Below the pieces are notes generated by a model. That model was not told the DNA's origin, made no database searches, and saw only the letters and a list, made by a program, of their open reading frames with translations. The translations under genes and the position numbers were made by a program. Shown here piece by piece: positions 1 to 12,712 of a stretch of 64,000 bases of DNA. This stretch comes from Lycium barbarum (Eukaryota > Streptophyta > Magnoliopsida > Solanales > Solanaceae): contig NC_083339.1 in the NCBI RefSeq assembly GCF_019175385.1, positions 47,044,074-47,108,073 of the forward strand. The letters run 5' to 3'. Numbering within the stretch: position 1 is the first letter of the stretch; each line of letters starts with the position of its first letter.

Positions 1-1111
1 TTCCAGCCATAACACAACCCAAAAATATACCTCAAATAAGCCCACACAACAATAACAATAACTTATCCGATTTCCCGCAATTAATTTCGTAGTTCCCATA
101 TCACAATTTAGCCATGATCGGGATGAATTTAAATATACCAAGGAGAGAATAGTTCTTAACTTATATGCCAAGAAATGCTCTTCTTCCACCTTACTTCCCT
201 TCGAAGAAAGCCCAGATCAACAATTGGTGTTAGAATTATGTAATTGACGGGCATAATCTCCATATTGTTCATTGTATCTTGCTACATCAACGTGAATTGT
301 GCACTTTTTACTTCAAAAAAAAAAAAGATATAGTTTCTCGTATATACTTGCTGCTCCATACGTTTTAAGAGATATTTCTCTTTATAAAAGAAAATATTTC
401 AAGCACAACTAGTAATTAGAGATCGTGGGGCCCACCTTTAAATATATATAACCCACACTATCTTAAACATGACACTAATACCACCTTATAATAGGTGTCT
501 GTTGCTTCCCTTAGTCTTGAACACGTGGAAGTATTTTAACATAACACTTATTCATTACATTAATATTTAATTCCTTTCCCTCTCCATAATAATCCAATGT
601 TCAACCAATTACCCACGTAATTAATTCTTTGATCTCAATTCAGTTAAATAAATAACGTTTTCAACGCATTTCATATACTCATTACCATGACCATGTGATA
701 TAACACTAGTCCATAGCCTCATTTGCCACGCATAAAATATTATTTTCAATCATCGTCGTCACACTTTTTCGTCTTAAATTATTTCGAGACTTCATTCCTT
801 GTATACACCGAGTTCTTGATTTTCATGCTTGAATATGACCAAATTCTCCGGGCTCGGGTAAATTTTCTCATGTTGGACGGTTCAATTTCCTGCTCCAAAA
901 TACGGGATATTATAGTTTGGACCGTATTTCATTCAAATAAATTTCGAACCTCGACGAAACTTATTTTCTTCGATTTGTTTAACTTCTAATCCTTACGATA
1001 CATCTGCACCATCACTCTAACCACCTATAAGCTTGGGGGATAACCTTATTTCCTTTACTAATGTCATTTAACTGGCACGTTTTCCAACACATGAAAGCAC
1101 GGGATGTAACA
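1..1111 (-). repeat. E1 3' LTR (partial)
   Basis: This is the first 1.1 kb of the LTR in element orientation, starting TGTTACATCC at 1111 directly after the polypurine tract. It matches 6058-7153 and the inverted copy 47687-48800. On the minus strand it holds a TATATATATTTAAAG promoter-like stretch and, beside it, the palindrome GTGGGGCCCAC at 425-435. Confidence 0.85.
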
Positions 1112-1147
1112 TCCTTCCCCCCTTTAGAACATTCGTCCTCTAATGTT
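1112..1147 (-). other. E1 polypurine tract and pre-PPT hairpin
   Basis: On the minus strand, AAAGGGGGGAAGGA directly precedes the LTR start TGTTACATCC, as expected for the plus-strand primer. Just upstream (1128-1147) is the AACATT..AATGTT inverted repeat found beside the PPT in the other elements here; this copy has one stem mismatch. Confidence 0.8.
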
Positions 1148-3922
1148 AAACTAGTCCTGTATAAGTATACTTGTTATGGTGATCTTATAATGAATCAATT
1201 CTAACTAGAACTCATCTATCATGTTGTGCCTCTCTTTGCTTAACTTAATACCATTCTCCACTTGACATCAGTTAATATTGATTTTTCAAAGAAAGTGGTC
1301 ATAATTTAGCTACTTCTGTAATTGACTGCAGCTTACTATATCCTTCTCCACTTGAAGCTTAAGTCGAGCTTTTCTTGTTTTGGAGTTATCTTTCCAGTAA
1401 CACTGTAGAATATGAGTTTCCTTTCCCTTGGGTAAGTTTACCATCGCATATTGATTCCTCCTATGCTCTCTTCCAATTCTTATAGGTCTACTCCTACTCT
1501 TTATTTAGATCGCATAGTCCGCAGCGTACATCCTTCTTGGAGTCATCATTGTAATCCTTTAACATAAACTATCTATAACATTCCCTTTGAATAGTTGAAA
1601 ATGAGTTTCCTTCTTAGTAATGACTCTCGGTTGCAATACTCCCTTGACACCTTAGGAATATCCTTTCAAGAGATATAAGTGAGTCACTCTGCTGATATGA
1701 TCCTCCTTGATACTTGAACTCGTCGATCCTTTTTCTCACTCAATTAGTCTAGATACCTTTCGTCCTTATTGTTACCTCTTCCCATAATCTTAATCGTATA
1801 GTCATTACCTCTATACCCGCGTTATTAAATCAACCATGTGAATCCTTTGTTACATATTGATACCATGTCATCTCTTAACCTCTCGCTATTATGTAATAAT
1901 CAGGAAACTTCTTCTTATCTTTAGAATCCTCTTGGGGTGTCTCTTCTCGCTTAGCTTATATTTCACCAAAGGTTATAATACACGATGTATCATCTTAAGG
2001 GGTTTTAAATCCTATGTTAATCATGTCCCGTAATGAATCTCTCGAGAGCACTCTTTTGAGGTAAATACTCGTATCACATCTCGAGTGAACACTTATATAG
2101 GTAGTTTTCCCTATAGCACCCCTATCATCACATTGAGGTCAATATCTGTCTTCTGTCATATGCCCATTTTTCAAATCCATTTCACAGTTTGCATTACTTT
2201 ACGAAGTACTATCTTGAACTTTTTATCCCTTTTTTCATCCTTCGGTCCATACATTTTACCATTTCATCCTTACGACTTAGCTTGTCATATCACCTCATAA
2301 TGCTGAAGGTCAATTTCCCTTGTTGTCTAATGTCTATAACTATCCCACCATAGGATAGATGCCTTTGTCATAATGTTTTTTGCCATAAATTCATTGATAC
2401 CCATAGGTCATCTTACGCATTAGTCATTTTCATTAATATAGCTCGTAACTAATCTATATTTCCTTCACTGCACTGTTCTCAAACGTGCCATCTTTGGATA
2501 TGCTTTTTTTAATAATATCTTCTCCTTGCCGCATAACTTACCCGGATTGTGACATCATTTGTTTTTGTCTTTATATGTACATAACATTGGTCCATTGATC
2601 GTTCAAGATTATACCTTATCCTTTTCCTTGTCTCATTTCTCATTTTTTTGCTCAAGTAATTCTGTTAGTAGCGCAATAACCACAAGTGCAATCACAATGC
2701 ATTCAGCTAGTCGTTGATAAAACTGTGGCCTACAACTCAACATAAATCCTTCCATAATTTTCTCCGATCAGCTCACACTATTATGGGCACATTCTTCTCT
2801 TCTATCCCAATGTGGTAGTAACGGGGTAATATGTGGTCATTTTGGAATCCCTTGGGGAGATGTTATATAGCGTAGAGGTAGAGTCGCTTTCTTTTTTGTG
2901 CACAAGGTGTTTTACTCATCAAATAACCCCGTACCTCTCATCATAATCTAATTAGTCACACATTACTTATGATACAATTCGAAACCTCAATCATCTCATA
3001 ATAATATCCATTAACATTCTCGCATAGTACTAGGTCAATAGCCCATAGTGACTTAAATGTTTTCCCGCTTTAATCATCGGGTGAGGTCTAACTTGCCAAT
3101 CTATAATGGTATTACATGCATAGACATATACGTGTACACATCAAGCTCATCCCATAGCTCAATCTTTCAAAGACATATAAGGGTTGGTTAGCCTTTTTCG
3201 ATTTGTGAACTTCTTTTGGGGTGCTTATCTCTTTAATTCTCTTTTGATACATAAAACTTCTTTCTACCCCAAGCACACATTTTTCCTTCATATTCTTATA
3301 TCCTAGCCTCTCTCATCTGTCATAATATCTCATTATTCCCGTTTCTGATCTAATGTTTATCTATTAAACCTGTCCCATTACTGACTGGAAATTTCACCTC
3401 TAATTACTTCACTACTGTACCCTTTCTTTCTTCTCATAATAATCCCACTTAAAATTTTCCACAATTCCCCTTAAGTTCTCAGAAAACTTCGGCAGAGTTT
3501 CCTCTATAATTGTAACAATCCCAAACCTGTACACAACTCAGAAAATGCATCTCATGCCTTACAAGGTCATATATAGAAACACATATGATATACAACTCAA
3601 CCACACAGGGCTGATTACTACAAAAGAATGTAAAATAATAAAGTTTGTCTCATAATTCGTGCCTGAACACTCTTCCTAAAACTCCATCTTTCCCTTCTAA
3701 ATCTCTTCATCAGTCAACCCCTTTCAAAGAGGTTTACGTACTCCCAAATTATATATTCCTCTTATTTTTCTGGTCTTTGACAATTTATAAGTAAATCTGT
3801 ATTTACAACTACAATTGATACTCACATTACCTAACTTACCTGTTGCATTCCAAAAGTGCTTAATGACAAACTTTACTTCCTTATATAATTACTCACATTC
3901 TAAAGTTCCACAACAGAAACCC
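1148..3922 (-). other. E1 interior, non-coding purine-rich (minus) domain
   Basis: No reading frame of note and no RT, RNase H or integrase motif in any frame. The strand of the element is purine-rich. Its composition and some short blocks (for example the TTCGGCAGAGTTTCCTC block near 3491) resemble the interiors at 34380-38860 and 55096-58070, so it is probably the same type of long non-coding LARD-like domain rather than decayed pol. Confidence 0.5.
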
Positions 3923-4330
3923 TTACCTTGGTCCTACTCGGGAACTCTGATCCGGTACAAATCGGTCCAACGATGGTTGGGAAAGTTCTTCTTCTGGTTG
4001 TCCTCCCACAGGCTGTTCCATGGCATCCATAACTTTTACAAATGTACTAATTATACTGACTCTCCCAGACTTTCCACTGTTCTCATTTGACCCTCGTTCT
4101 GTAGATACCATCAATCTGGGATTACGCAAATGGTCATCCCCCAATATTTGTCTATCCCTTACCTGTTCAGTAGGTTCCCCTTGGATCTTAGACAGATCTG
4201 TCTCTATGGAGGACATAACTTCCAATGGATCTGTTTCGATAGAGGGCACATTCTCTGATGGGTCTATATCATAAGAAAGACTGACTCTGGAAGCTCCTGG
4301 ACCATCAACCTTCTTCCCCATAAAAGCCAT
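3923..4330 (-). pseudogene. E1 short ORF at the gag position
   Basis: An open frame of about 136 codons starts (Met at 4330) roughly 200 bases downstream of the primer site, the same spacing as the gag starts of E2, E5 and E7. The product is acidic, with two similar Ser-Ile-Glu-Thr-Asp stretches, and shows neither the retrotransposon gag domain nor a CCHC knuckle. Position suggests a decayed or replaced gag N-terminus; sequence alone does not prove it. An upstream in-frame Met at 4348 exists but lies in the leader. Confidence 0.35.
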
Positions 4331-4525
4331 CTCACAACTACAAAACAATCAGGGTTAGGATTGGAAATATTATATCCTATGGCTTAGCTCTATTGCACGA
4401 TCTAGAATAGAAAAGAAGGTAACCATCCTAAATATCCTGCAGGCTCCTTTTTATAAGTGTGGCACGCAACACACCCATAAACAAGACTCTGCTAGACACG
4501 GCTTGTAGACAACCCTAGGACAGAA

Positions 4526-4539
4526 CTGCTCTGATACCA
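4526..4539 (-). other. E1 primer binding site (initiator Met tRNA)
   Basis: TGGTATCAGAGCAG on the minus strand, four bases downstream of the 5' LTR end. It matches the 3' end of plant initiator methionine tRNA and fixes the element's orientation. The leader that follows (4340-4525) is conserved with E2-E5 and E7. Confidence 0.9.
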
Positions 4540-4543
4540 CTTT

Positions 4544-7153
4544 TGTCACGACCAAAATTGGAGGGCCATGACGGGCACCTAAGCGTATTAGTCAAGTACC
4601 ATCCGACATACATCTGTGACATCAACATAAACATAGGTAGGTCGATAGGGTCATCATATGACTCTCAATAGACTGATAAGGAAAGCATACCTGCATCGAA
4701 TAATCTGAGAGACTCATCTGTATGAATATGCTGGACATACTGTATGAGCCAATAAGGCTATCATAACCACTTGTAACAATATATGAACTCTCAAGTCTGG
4801 ATATCATCTGACTGTACATAACTGTCTACAAGCCTGTACTAGAAAATATAACATAACTTGACCGGAACAGGGCCCCGCCATACCCATACATATGTGCATA
4901 CATAAATATACATAAGACCGTGCTGACTCCTGGCATCTTCGGAACAAATATAGTGCATCAACCTCATCTGCTGAGCTGACATCCTAATAGATGGATCACC
5001 AACCAGTATCTCGGGACCTGCGGGCATGAAACACAGCCTCCCAAGTAATATGAGAGTCAGTACGAATAATGTGCCGAGTATGTAAGGCATGGAAACAGTA
5101 TATGTATAAGCATCATGAAAGGAATTTGAGACATGAGAATCAATCAGTGGATCTGAATGTATCTGTATGATTGTATACCTGAAAGGGTCTGTATAACTCT
5201 GTATAACTGAAAGTGACTCTGAGGGCGTATGATATGCATGCTTTCTTTCAAAAATCATATACATATATCATAATATAACTGTTAGTGCTGTGGAACGTAC
5301 AACCCGATCCATAAATGTTAGTGATGTGGAACGTGCAGTCCGATCCATATATCATGTCATCCCTCGTCCGGGGCAACATCATAACGTACCCACTGCAGTA
5401 GTGTGTGCGTCTATGTGCCGTACCCGACTGACTATAGTTCGTCTCGGTGTGAAAAAATAGTTATACATATATATAAATGCATAAAAGACTCGTGAAATAC
5501 CACTCTGAACTTTGGAATTATAGACATGAACTATGCCTGAATGTACATACGAAGCCAAAGGTACGAGTATCTTTAAAGCATTTAGGAATATAATTCTTTG
5601 GAACTTGATCGTTTATTTCTTTCATTCGTATCATAAAGATCATGCCAAAATGAAAGAAAGGGATAGCCTTAACATACCTGGTCTTAGCTCAACGACTCAA
5701 GAACTCAACTCGTATCTGCTCCACGATCTATATCTAACAACAATGATACTATCGTTAATTATACAAATGGTTGTCTTAATCGTATAACGAAAATTTAACT
5801 AATCCTAAAAAACAAACGGGCAGCATCTCCCCCGTTCTTCTCATCTTCCCAAACTCCATATATCAACAACAACAACTAGAACAATCCAACAAGTATATAC
5901 ATCAATAACAAGATACCATGTAGAAGCAACAAGTCATAAACATTTCACGACGAGCGACAAGCCCGGATACGATTATCAAACACAGTTCTCTAATTTTCTT
6001 TCCTTCAAAATACATATCAATGAAAAAAAAACAATATACTTAAGCTACTCCAACAATTTCCAGCCACAACACAACCCAAAAATATACCTCAAATATGCCC
6101 AATCAACAATAACAATAACTTATCCGATTTCCCGCAATTAATTTCGTAGTTCCCATCTCAAAATTTAGCTATGACCGAGATGAATTTAAATATACCTAGG
6201 AGAGAATAGTTCTTACCTTATATTCCAAGAAATGATCTTCTTCCACCTTACTTCCTTTCGAAGAAAGCCCGGATCAGCAATTGGTGTTAGAATTATGTAA
6301 TTGACGGGCATAAACTCCATATTGTTCATTGTATCTTGCTACATCAACGTGAATTGTGAACTTTGTACTTCAAAAAAAAAGATATATTTTCTCCCATATA
6401 CCCTCTGCTCCATACATTTTAAGAGATATCTCTCTTTATAAAAGAAAAGATTTCAAGCACAACTTGTAATTAGAGACCGTGGGGCCCACCTTTAAATATA
6501 TATAACTCACACTATTTAAACATGCCACCAACACCACCTTATAATAGGTGTCTATTGCTTTCCTTAGTCATGAACACGTGGAAGTGTTTTAACATAACAC
6601 TTATTCATCACATTAATAGTTAATTCCTTTCCCTCTCCATAATAATCCAATATTCAGCCAATTACCCACGTGATTAATTCTTTGATCTCAATTCACTTAA
6701 ATATTAACCTTTTCAACACACTTCATATACGCATTACCATGACCATGTGATATAACACTGGTTCATAGCCTCATTTCCCACACATAAATATTATTTTCAA
6801 TAATCATCACACTTCTTAAATCATTTCGGGACTTCATTCCTTTGTATACACCGAGTTCTTGATTTTCATGCTTGAATATGACCAAATTCTCCGGGCTCTG
6901 GTGAATTTTCTCATGTTGGACGGTTCAATTTCCTGGTCCAAAATACAGGATATATAACTTGGACCGTATTTCATTCAAATAAATTTCGAACCTCGGCGAA
7001 ACTTATTTTTTTCGATTTGTTTAACCTCTAATCCTTACGATACATCTGCACCATCACTCTAACCACCTATAAGCTTGGGGGATAACATCATTTCCTTTAC
7101 TAATGTCATTTAACGCGCACGCTTTCCAACGCATGAAAACACAGGATGTAACA
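4544..7153 (-). repeat. E1 5' LTR (2610 bp)
   Basis: Bounded by TGTTACATCC at 7153 and ...GGTCGTGACA at 4544 (minus strand). It contains, in element order, a TATA-like stretch beside GTGGGGCCCAC (about 6480), the GATGCTGCC block (about 5820), the AGGTATGTTAAGGCTA splice-donor-like block (5661-5680) and the three-hairpin region (5018-5092, stems partly decayed). Small tracts inside it look coding by chance only. Confidence 0.88.
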
Positions 7154-7158
7154 GATCG
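7154..7158. repeat. E1 target duplication (GATCG), proximal copy
   Basis: Five bases flanking the E1 5' LTR. The reverse-complement CGATC follows the inverted LTR at 50360-50364. Confidence 0.75.
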
Positions 7159-8811
7159 GCCCTGTAGAATCTGCTTTCGGGCTGTGGTGGCTTTGGTGGG
7201 ACTTTTTGAATTAATCCTGTAGTCAGTAGTCTCTCAAGGATTCGAGCCCTCGGTTCAAGGAGCGTCGTAAATTTTCTTAAGGGTTTTTTCTCGAAAGCTG
7301 GACGTGGAGCATTATATGCTGGGGGTGGTGGTTGATTTTGGTAATTTTTGGGTTGATAGGATTGTGGAGGGTTGTTTTGTGGTAGCCAGTAGTTTTGCTG
7401 CGGTGGTGGTTGGTTTGTTGTGGTGGTGGTTGATAAGCAGTAGCGGACACACGGATACTGGGCGGAGCCGTGTATTTTGGTACAGTAGTGGTGAAGGCTG
7501 GCTGTGCATAATACAGTACTGCGCTGTATGGAGGGGCAGAGTAATTTAGGAGGGGCAGAGTTTGGTGAGAAGATGGTGGTTCTTTTGGGTCTTGGTTCGG
7601 AATGTGGGATATGCTCAACACGTCCTCTTTCTTTTTGCGGAAGATTCCTGCAGCGACTTGTCCAGACGCTTTGTTGAAGATACTGACAATCTTTCCAGAT
7701 TTGAGACCATCTTCTATGGCCTCTCTCATTTTTACCAACTCGTTGAACGGCCTCCCGGCCATCAACATCTTATAATAGAAATCCGTCTCCTGTGACCTGA
7801 TGAATATGGAGACTATCTCTCCCTCACACATCGGCGGCTGCACACAGGCTTCTTCAGTCCTCTATCTGCTGGCGAATTCTCTATAGTTCTCCGTTGACTT
7901 TTGCTTGACCTTCTCGAGGTAGCAGTATTCTGGCACAGTCTCGATATTGAAATAAAATCTTTCCATGAAGGATTTCGCTAGGTTTTCCCAAAGGAGCCAT
8001 TGGCGCATGTCTTGTGTGACAAACCATTCGGCTGCCTCGCCGGTCAGGCTACGATTGAATAGTCACATGATTAAGGGTTCATTCTTCTTCACTCCAACTA
8101 ACTGGTCGTAGTATAAACAGAGGTGTGCCTTAGGGTTCCCTATCCCGTTGAACATTTTGAATTTTGAGATTTTGAACCCTTCTGGCAGGTACAGATTTGG
8201 GTGCATGTATACCTCGTCATACCTAGGGCCTGTGGCCTTTCTTGCGGACTTGTTGGATTTTTCAAACAATTCGTTCATCTTCTTCTCCATGTCTTTCTCA
8301 CGTCAGTCTTGTTCAGCTCTCCAAGTCTTTTCCATTTCCTCGTAATGATCCAACTCCTTGTGCCCTGGAGAGGATTCGTTTGGGATATTGGGAGTGAAGA
8401 AAGACACCTATGAGTGGAATGGTTAAGCAATATAGTGGTGGCTTGCCTAGCCAATGGGGCTGGTGAGTATGCTTGGCTAACCGGATTGAAGAATACTGGC
8501 TGAGGGATTTGGTACGAGGGAACTGAGTGGGTGGTTCCTAGAATTTGGGCATTTTTAACTGGTGGTAGCGTACAGTAAGAGGGGCCAGCATGGTTCGAGT
8601 TGGAAGTGTTTAGTGGAAGGGGTATGGTTCCTGGCGGGTAACAAAAAAGTGATCCGGCACTGGAGAGCTCAACGAGGGAAAGGAAGGAGGGGGCCTCCTT
8701 CCTTCGGTGGAGGTATTCTTTTTCGCATCGACTGCCTTCCTTCTGGCTACCTTTTTTCTGGAGAGTGGCAATGGTAGTTAACAATGTTTCAATCACATCC
8801 TCCTGGAATGC
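7154..8811 (-). pseudogene. E0 Tat/Ogre gag, N-terminal and capsid part (broken)
   Basis: Minus-strand reading gives an Ogre-type Gag. From 8811 come an N-terminal helical stretch (residues FQEDVIETL) and a Pro-rich part that shifts frame. Near 8190 is the PEGFKISKFKMFNGIGNP block that opens the capsid-like gag domain; near 8050-7990 the AEWF..QDM segment; and near 7845 the QPPMCEGEIVSIF..Q segment. A Pro/Gln/His-rich tail follows, then the block with EPRARILERL near 7230. Premature stops include one after NEPLIM (about 8062) and a Trp-to-stop upstream of the QPPMCEG segment. The frame is cut at 7154 by the E1 insertion and at 8811 by E2; its start is at 28589 and its Cys/His knuckle at 50360 on the opposite strand. 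Gag would form the particle around the RNA. The lineage call rests on recognised block order. Confidence 0.8.
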
Positions 8812-9209
8812 TGTCACGACCCAACTAGGGGCCGCGACGGGCACCCGATACTTGTACCGAGCACCCCTTATCTCGTGCCTTACTCTTACTACTAAGTGGG
8901 CCGTATAATACTACTGTCATTTCTTTACTTAATACCATCATTAATAACATAATTGTAAACAGGTGTTAATAAATTTTACTAACATTTTACACAACCTTAA
9001 AGACAAACAAAGGTGCAAAACATCTAACTGTACATATCTGTCTACGAGCCTCTAAGTAGGATACATAAATATACAAGATGGGCCGGATTCTACCGTGCCC
9101 GAATATGTACACAAAATAGTACCAATAAGTTGGAGCCCCGGAAGAACTGGAGCACTCCCAATATACCGCTGGTGGAGCTCCTAGGAATCAAATCCGTCAA
9201 CCTGCTTAC

Positions 9210-9285
9210 CTGCGTGGCATGAAACGCAGCGTCCGCGAGAAGGGATGTCAGTACGAATAATGTACCGAGTATGTAAGGCATGAAT
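9210..9285 (-). other. Three-hairpin RNA block, E2 3' LTR copy
   Basis: In element orientation: CGGTAC-7 nt-GTACTG (one G.U pair), then CATCC-8 nt-GGACG (one mismatch; the 5' LTR copy at 25648-25722 has the fully paired CGTCC/GGACG), then CTGCG-10 nt-CGCAG. The middle stem differs at two pairs from the CCCCC/GGGGG of E3 while staying paired in the 5' LTR copy. Confidence 0.6.
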
Positions 9286-9424
9286 AGTAACATAAGATCA
9301 TAATAAAAGACATAAAACACGACAGAGAGAAGGGATATAATCTGTACCTCGATTTTCCTCTTAAGGCAGATATCGTACAAGTTAACTTTACCTCTAGAAA
9401 TAACATATAGAAATCTCAAGTAAA

Positions 9425-9512
9425 CTGCCCGACCATGGAGGTGCGGTGTAATACTGCCCGACCATATAGGTACGGTGTAATGCTGCCCGACCATATAGGT
9501 ACGATGTAACTC
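9425..9512 (-). repeat. 29-bp tandem repeat in E2 LTR
   Basis: Three units beginning CTGCCCGACCAT at 9425, 9454 and 9483, with a further separate unit at 9623. The other LTR has the same array at about 25862-25950. Confidence 0.75.
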
Positions 9513-11860
9513 TATCTGAACATATCATGGGGTAAGGGAGTAATCTGTACATCTGAATGCCCCTTAGGGCGGATGCCATACATGCTAGCTTTAAAAAAAA
9601 CATGTAAATATCTGTAAGTAATCTGCCCGACCATATAGGTACGGTGTAATAAGCCCGCGTCCAAGCCTCCCGCGTCCGGGGTAATCATAATCTGCCCACT
9701 GCAGTGGTGTGTCTGCCTGGCCGCCCGTTGGACGGCGCGGTGTCATAAAATAAATCATACATAAATATAAAGCATGCATGAGAGCCCAAGTGAAAGCTAC
9801 AACTCTATCGGAGTGACGTAAGGTCGGTAACCTCCGATTACATTATGGAATAATCATCATCGATATATCTCACCACGAAGGAACAATTTATGAGATGAGA
9901 CCAACAATAATGGGTAATTCAAGGAAATCATGAAATAAATTCGATAATCTTATCATAGCGTTAAAACCATAAGCTTTATAAAATATTGATTTATACACTT
10001 TAGAATCTTTAGAAATAGAGTCGTATTCTAGGAATTAAGTTAAAGATCAAAAACTAACCCCTCCTTCTTATGATCATATTGACTTCTTAACTTACACCTT
10101 TAGACATAAAGCCATTCTTGTCATAACCATCCTAGACATACTCTCTTCCTTGACATCACCATTATCATTGTAATTACGTGTCCGTCGTTGTAGTCATAAA
10201 GCTTACAAAATCATGAATCTCTATTCGGGAAGATATAGACACTTGGGAAAACATTTACGAGTTACTATTAAGAAAATCATGCTATAGAATTATAAACATT
10301 TATCTTTAAAAAATAAGTAAAACACGGGAGCGATTATGAAATCGTAGCTTCGGGAGTCGTGACATCTAACTTTCAAGATTAAGGAGATATGAAAACAAAT
10401 GTGATATCTTAACGTCGAAACAATAACCGAAGGTTTCCTTCACTTACCGCACGTACATGAATCAAATAGAATAACAGGGGAGGATTCGGGAATAGTGGGC
10501 CCACCTCGGGTCAATAGAGGTGGCGTACATAAATTACGTACATTAGGCTTTATGAAGTCACTTACGAAAGTCTTGGCATCATTCGGTTCCGTTTGGGGCA
10601 AGTTATGGATGTTAAGGCAATTATTTCAACAAAACATGAAAACTTAGTTCAATTTTATTGAATGAAAAAGGGTCAAATTCAAACTTGGATTTATAGAGAT
10701 AGAGTAGTCCCCGAGGCTCATATCCCAACCTATTATGTCTAAGACATGCCAAGAAGGGAGGGTGAAGCCTTACATACCTTTTCCGCTTCTTACGCCACTC
10801 CAAATTCAAGTTCCAAATTCGCCAGAATCTACAATTTGGTCACATTTACCAAACATTAATTAGAGCATTGTGGAAGTTGAGTTTTTAGGTAGCACTTGTC
10901 TACCGAAATATCGGCAGCACTTCCCCTGTAACTACACCATCCCCAAAGATTCAACTTGGCTAATTTTAATCAACAACAATCCGGGAATGCAACCCGGCCA
11001 AACTATCAACACTAAGGCCAACAATCATACTAACAATTTCAATAATCAACCCAAGATACATTCTAACAACTCAATCAATATACTACTTCCTTCAAGACTT
11101 TCCAACTCCAATAACCACAATAACAACCTAATAATTTATGCACTAACAACATCATACTAACAACATTATATTCCATACATGAAGGAACATCATATTCAAT
11201 TTACATACACTTCCAAAACAAGCCTCCAACTACTAAACTTCACAAAGCTCATTAAGCTTTTATTTGCAACATAAAATCCACAACACAATAACCAAAATAC
11301 TAAATAAAACTTGCTCACCATTCCTTCATAATTCAACACATATACATGGCTATACATACAATATACACCACACGGCCACCACCTCTATATTCATGTTCTT
11401 CATGAATTCCATTCATTTTCATACACTACAACATGCACAAGCATCCATAACATAAAAAGGAAGTGAATTCTTACCTTCTTCCTTGATTCTTCACTTGGCT
11501 AGAATTTGCAACTATATGAATATATGTTTTTCTTGCTCCAATGAATACCCCACCTTGCTAAGGGCCCTTTAAGGGATTGTTTGGCTAGAAGAGAATGATT
11601 TTTGGTGAAGAATTGCTCAAGGTTCTACAATTCATGAAAAATTATTCTCCAAATTCCAAATTTACCCCTAGCACTCCTTTATGTTTCTATGAGACATATT
11701 GCGAATTTACCTTTTTGCCCCTAGCCTTTCTTATTATTTCCACTTCTAAATTTTTCATAAGTAACTCATACGCCGAACAAAATAGAAAATATGACCTTGC
11801 TTGTTATCTTCCCGCGATTATCTTGAATTATCCGAACGCGCAAAAATGCGAGATATAACA

Positions 11861-11912
11861 TCCTCCCCCCCCCCCCCCCCCCCCCCCTTTAGAACAGTCA
11901 TCCTCGAATGTT
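11861..11912 (-). other. E2 polypurine tract with 23-base G run, and pre-PPT hairpin
   Basis: The plus strand has an uninterrupted run of 23 C (11865-11887) where the other elements have 5-7. It lies between the LTR start and the conserved AAAG and hairpin block (11893-11912). Either slippage expansion or an assembly artefact. Confidence 0.8.
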
Positions 11913-12712
11913 AGGCTGGCCTCATAGTGTATCATAATACTTCGGGGAGATCTTCTTTGTAGTGATCTCAGACGTCACTTAACATATCCATTTTAGAAGC
12001 TCAAGTTGCCTGTAGGCCGTAGACCAATTGACTTAGCTCTGAACCCTGGGCCTTGAGTTAACAAGTCCCCCTTATTGGAACTTGGATCGTCATAGTTCAT
12101 TTTAGGTCTAGCACGTTCTCCCCCCCTTTCTTAAGAGGGTCTATGCACGCCTATGTTTCTTAAATAACCGTCGCTTTTGCGATCTTCTATATATCACAAC
12201 ACTACTTCTGAAATTCTACAATCACAAATAATATGTTACATATATATATTACTATTATTTTACTTACAAACGTTTCCAAACAATATTCAAACTTTTGTTA
12301 ATCCTAAAGCCCGATCATGCTTTCTCCCCTTCCACTAGTCTAACCCATCTCAGCCTACGCGGCCTCTATAGGGTTTCTAATCGCTCCACATATCCTGGTT
12401 TACCCCTCAGGTTGCCCAAATTTCATATTCGTCTCATATATTTACAGTCATGAAATTTTCAGCATACTTCCCAGGGGGTCACCCATCCTAAAATTGTTCT
12501 CACCCTAGCACGCTTAACCTCAAAACTCTAATACATTTTAGAGTCTTCATGTTAGTATTTCGCCTCCACTCCCCCGGACTACTTTTATCACATTACCTGG
12601 GGCGCGTCGGGGTCTTGACAACTTCCGAAACGCTCTCGTAACGCATCTTTCTCCTTTAATTACTATTTAGCCTCCGTAATCACTACTATTCACCTTTTAC
12701 CTAGGTGTACGG
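11913..12712 (-). other. E2 3' interior, no recognisable coding content
   Basis: Where pol would lie there are about 800 bases without RT, RNase H or integrase motifs in either strand. The gag/protease frame stops at 12713. Confidence 0.6.

Larger units (their letters stand above)
1..7153 (-). mobile_element. E1: LTR retrotransposon, non-coding interior, 3' LTR cut by window edge
   Basis: Reading on the minus strand there is a 5' LTR (7153-4544), an iMet-type primer site (4539-4526), an interior of about 3.4 kb, a polypurine tract (1125-1112) and a 3' LTR that starts at 1111 and runs off the left edge. The two LTRs align over the shared 1.1 kb with scattered differences and small indels. The interior has no recognisable pol. 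The 5' flank carries GATCG (7154-7158), the presumed target duplication, and the matching CGATC is found at 50360 on the other side of a rearrangement. The element lies inside the gag of the Tat/Ogre element E0. Confidence 0.85.
8812..11860 (-). repeat. E2 3' LTR (3049 bp)
   Basis: Starts TGTTATATC at 11860 and ends GGTCGTGACA at 8812. Compared with the 5' LTR it lacks a 210-bp stretch at about 11620, with GTT at both deletion edges. It holds a 29-bp tandem repeat (9425-9512), a three-hairpin region at 9210-9285, the splice-donor-like block (10764-10783) and the GTGGGCCCAC palindrome (10496-10505). Confidence 0.88.
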
